From Planctomycetaceae bacterium (GTDB taxonomy: Bacteria; Planctomycetota; Planctomycetia; Planctomycetales; Planctomycetaceae), in the NCBI GenBank assembly GCA_023258825.1, contig JALQWE010000142.1:1-8004 (forward strand): a stretch of 8,004 nt of DNA, given 5' to 3'. A program made the position numbers and the translations under genes. Below the pieces are notes generated by a model, which saw only the letters and a list, made by a program, of their open reading frames with translations, searched no databases and was not told the DNA's origin. Positions 6,216 to 8,004 of this stretch are shown piece after piece; within the stretch, counting starts at the first letter, position 1, and the number at the start of each line of letters is the position of its first letter.

Positions 6216-7970
6216 ATGAATAAAGCGGCGGTCTTTGTGACCTTTGGCTTTCTGAGTCTGATCCTGCTTGCGGTGTCGATCCTGTGGTCTCCGATCCAGG
6301 AACCGGCCGCAGGGCCATCAGCAGAAGGTGTCGTTGGAACGGGATCGCGCGTTAGTGCGGTAGACGCCGCCGTGGAGCTTGCGACTCGGCGGACAGTTCC
6401 AGCGGTTGGCGGGGATAAGCCGGCAGACTTGCCGTCCATTGAGGCTCTGTTGCGTGCAGCGTCCGGTAAGGGAACCGCTGAGCAGACACCGGATCAGGCC
6501 GTGGCCGGTGAATCGGTGGCAGCCCCTTCGAAGGCGCGGGAGCTGCAGTTTCTGAAGTGGCCCAGGCCTGCGTTTGCGATTGTGGCGACGGGCGAGCAGC
6601 GGGGCTATTTTGAGCCCTGTGGTTGTACGGCAAATCAGCTTGGCGGAATGACTCGCCGCGCCGGCTTATTCGGGAAGCTGCGATCGCTGGGCTGGGAAGT
6701 GCGAGGGGTCGATGTCGGCAGTCTTTCGAAGCGAACGGGATTGCAGGCCCAGATCAAGTTTGAGACGACTCTGGAGGCCCTGCGGAAGCTGCGGTACGTG
6801 GGTCTGGCGATGGGGCCTGAGGAATTGCGACTGGATCCGGGGTTTCTGCTGTCTCAGCACAGTACCTCTGACGGTGAGGAGTCGCTGGCATTTCTGGGAG
6901 CCAATCTGACATTTTTCGGAGCGAAGGAGATCGGTACGCCTCTGGCAAAAACGGTGCTCACGATTGGCGAATCGCGAATCGGGATTACCAGTGTTATGAG
7001 TGAAACACTGCGAAAGGAAGTTCTGGGGCCGAATACGTCGCAGGGGGATCTGGAGTGGACGGATCCCACGGCAGCTCTGCGGGACGTGATGCAGCAGTTT
7101 GACGACGAGGGAGTGACCTTTCGGATTCTGTTATCGCAGTCGACACTGGCGGAATCACGGCAGCTGGCTGCTGATTTTCCTGGATTCAACGTCATCGTAA
7201 GCGCTCAGGGTTTTGGCGAAGGAGAACCGGTGCCGGAGACGATCGGGACGGTGCGCCTGGTCCAGGCGGGCGAGAAGGGGAAGACGGCCATGGTCATCGG
7301 CGTCTACCCGGACGATCGTGAGCAGCCGCTGCGATTTGAATTGGTGACGCTGCGGGGCGATACGTTTGGCGATGATGCGGAGATGATTACGCTGATGGAT
7401 TCGTATCAGCAGCGACTGCGGGAGCAGCAACGGGTGTCGGTCGAAGAGATTGCGGGACTGGCGGGGCATCCCAGCGGAGCCACCTTTGTCGGGGCCTCGA
7501 AATGCGGCGAATGTCATACTCAGGCGATGGAGGTCTGGCAGAAGACGGACCACGCTCAGGCGCTGGCCAGTCTGGATCCTGCTGCAGGGCGGCCCGGGGC
7601 TGAGCGCCTGCATGGGATTCTGAGAGCGCATGATCCGGAATGTCTGGCCTGTCATGTGACGGGTTGGAGTCCGGAGGATTATGTGCGTTTTCGTTCTGGT
7701 TTTCTGCAGACTGAGTATGCCCGCGATGACAATGAAAAGCATCTGCAGATGCTGCTGGCTGGCAATCAGTGTGAGAACTGTCATGGCCCCGGCAGTCGCC
7801 ATGTGGAGTTGATTGATGCGGGCAACACGGAGGCGGCTGCGCAGGAAGTGCGAGTGACGCTACAGCAGGCGCGAGAGACGCTGTGTGTCCGATGTCACGA
7901 TGCGGACAACAGTCCGGAATTCAACTTTGAGAAGTACTGGGACCTGGTGAAGCATCCGGGGAAGGATTGA
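6216..7970 (+). CDS. exported tetraheme cytochrome c fused to a 5'-nucleotidase-like domain
   Basis: This 584-residue protein has an N-terminal hydrophobic helix (about 4-25) for export or anchoring, then a low-complexity Ala/Glu/Pro linker to about 110. Residues about 115-400 resemble the metallophosphatase fold of periplasmic 5'-nucleotidases: a first strand leading to EPCGCTANQLGG (Cys135, Cys137), VDVGS at 166, GPEEL at 200, LLSQS near 307, VIVSAQG near 326, and a VQAGEKGKTAMVIGVY strand. The C-terminal part, from GASKCGECH on, is a cytochrome c554-like domain with four CxxCH heme sites: CGECH (430-434), CLACH (476-480), CENCH (519-523) and CVRCH (557-561). Other His residues, such as those in KTDHAQ and GSRHVE, are candidate axial ligands. 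The ending YWDLVKHPGKD is a natural C-terminus for this family as I know it, so the gene is complete. Electron transfer in the periplasm is inferred; substrate and partners are unknown. It needs the cytochrome c maturation system, which is not in this window. The DUF1573 gene lies upstream. Confidence 0.93.
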   Translation: MNKAAVFVTFGFLSLILLAVSILWSPIQEPAAGPSAEGVVGTGSRVSAVDAAVELATRRTVPAVGGDKPADLPSIEALLRAASGKGTAEQTPDQAVAGESVAAPSKARELQFLKWPRPAFAIVATGEQRGYFEPCGCTANQLGGMTRRAGLFGKLRSLGWEVRGVDVGSLSKRTGLQAQIKFETTLEALRKLRYVGLAMGPEELRLDPGFLLSQHSTSDGEESLAFLGANLTFFGAKEIGTPLAKTVLTIGESRIGITSVMSETLRKEVLGPNTSQGDLEWTDPTAALRDVMQQFDDEGVTFRILLSQSTLAESRQLAADFPGFNVIVSAQGFGEGEPVPETIGTVRLVQAGEKGKTAMVIGVYPDDREQPLRFELVTLRGDTFGDDAEMITLMDSYQQRLREQQRVSVEEIAGLAGHPSGATFVGASKCGECHTQAMEVWQKTDHAQALASLDPAAGRPGAERLHGILRAHDPECLACHVTGWSPEDYVRFRSGFLQTEYARDDNEKHLQMLLAGNQCENCHGPGSRHVELIDAGNTEAAAQEVRVTLQQARETLCVRCHDADNSPEFNFEKYWDLVKHPGKD

Positions 7971-8004
7971 GGCCGATCACCTGTCAAATTCCCGGCGGGC
8001 GAAG

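Noticed and set aside
7971..8004. Terminator after the cytochrome gene
   Set aside because: Only a CCC/GGG three-pair stem with no T-run is visible before the window ends.

Overview
The window looks like a piece of a Planctomycetota chromosome, probably order Planctomycetales. This rests on recognising protein families by eye, not on a database search. The evidence is a WecA/TagO-type transferase with planctomycete-style motifs, an O-antigen-ligase-like protein with a long periplasmic tail, a DUF1573 protein, and a large exported protein joining a 5'-nucleotidase-like domain to a tetraheme cytochrome c domain. G+C is high, and G greatly exceeds C on the + strand throughout.

Layout: positions 1-195 hold the start of a minus-strand gene for a TPR-like protein, which runs off the left edge. 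A divergent intergenic region of about 570 bases (196-764) follows, with a plausible minus-strand promoter and a very G-rich segment. Four plus-strand genes come next: a polyprenyl-phosphate sugar-1-phosphate transferase (765-1979), an O-antigen ligase/polymerase-like membrane protein (2065-4401), a membrane-anchored DUF1573 protein (4714-5925) and a tetraheme cytochrome c fusion protein (6216-7970). The last 34 bases hold nothing I can assign.

The genes fall into two functional pairs. The first two, 85 bases apart, fit surface-glycan assembly: one would load a sugar phosphate onto the lipid carrier on the cytoplasmic side, and the other would polymerise or transfer lipid-linked glycan on the periplasmic side. 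The last two encode N-terminally anchored, periplasm-facing proteins. One carries a Cys-x-Cys motif in a DUF1573 domain. The other carries a Cys-x-Cys motif plus four CxxCH heme sites. Gaps of about 310 and 290 bases separate the glycan pair from the DUF1573 gene and the DUF1573 gene from the cytochrome gene, so separate transcription is possible.

I see no mobile element, CRISPR array, tRNA or rRNA. The most interesting object is the cytochrome fusion: its phosphoesterase-like half appears to lack the metal-binding residues of that fold, and its partner and substrate are unknown. I did not find a clearly new multi-gene system.
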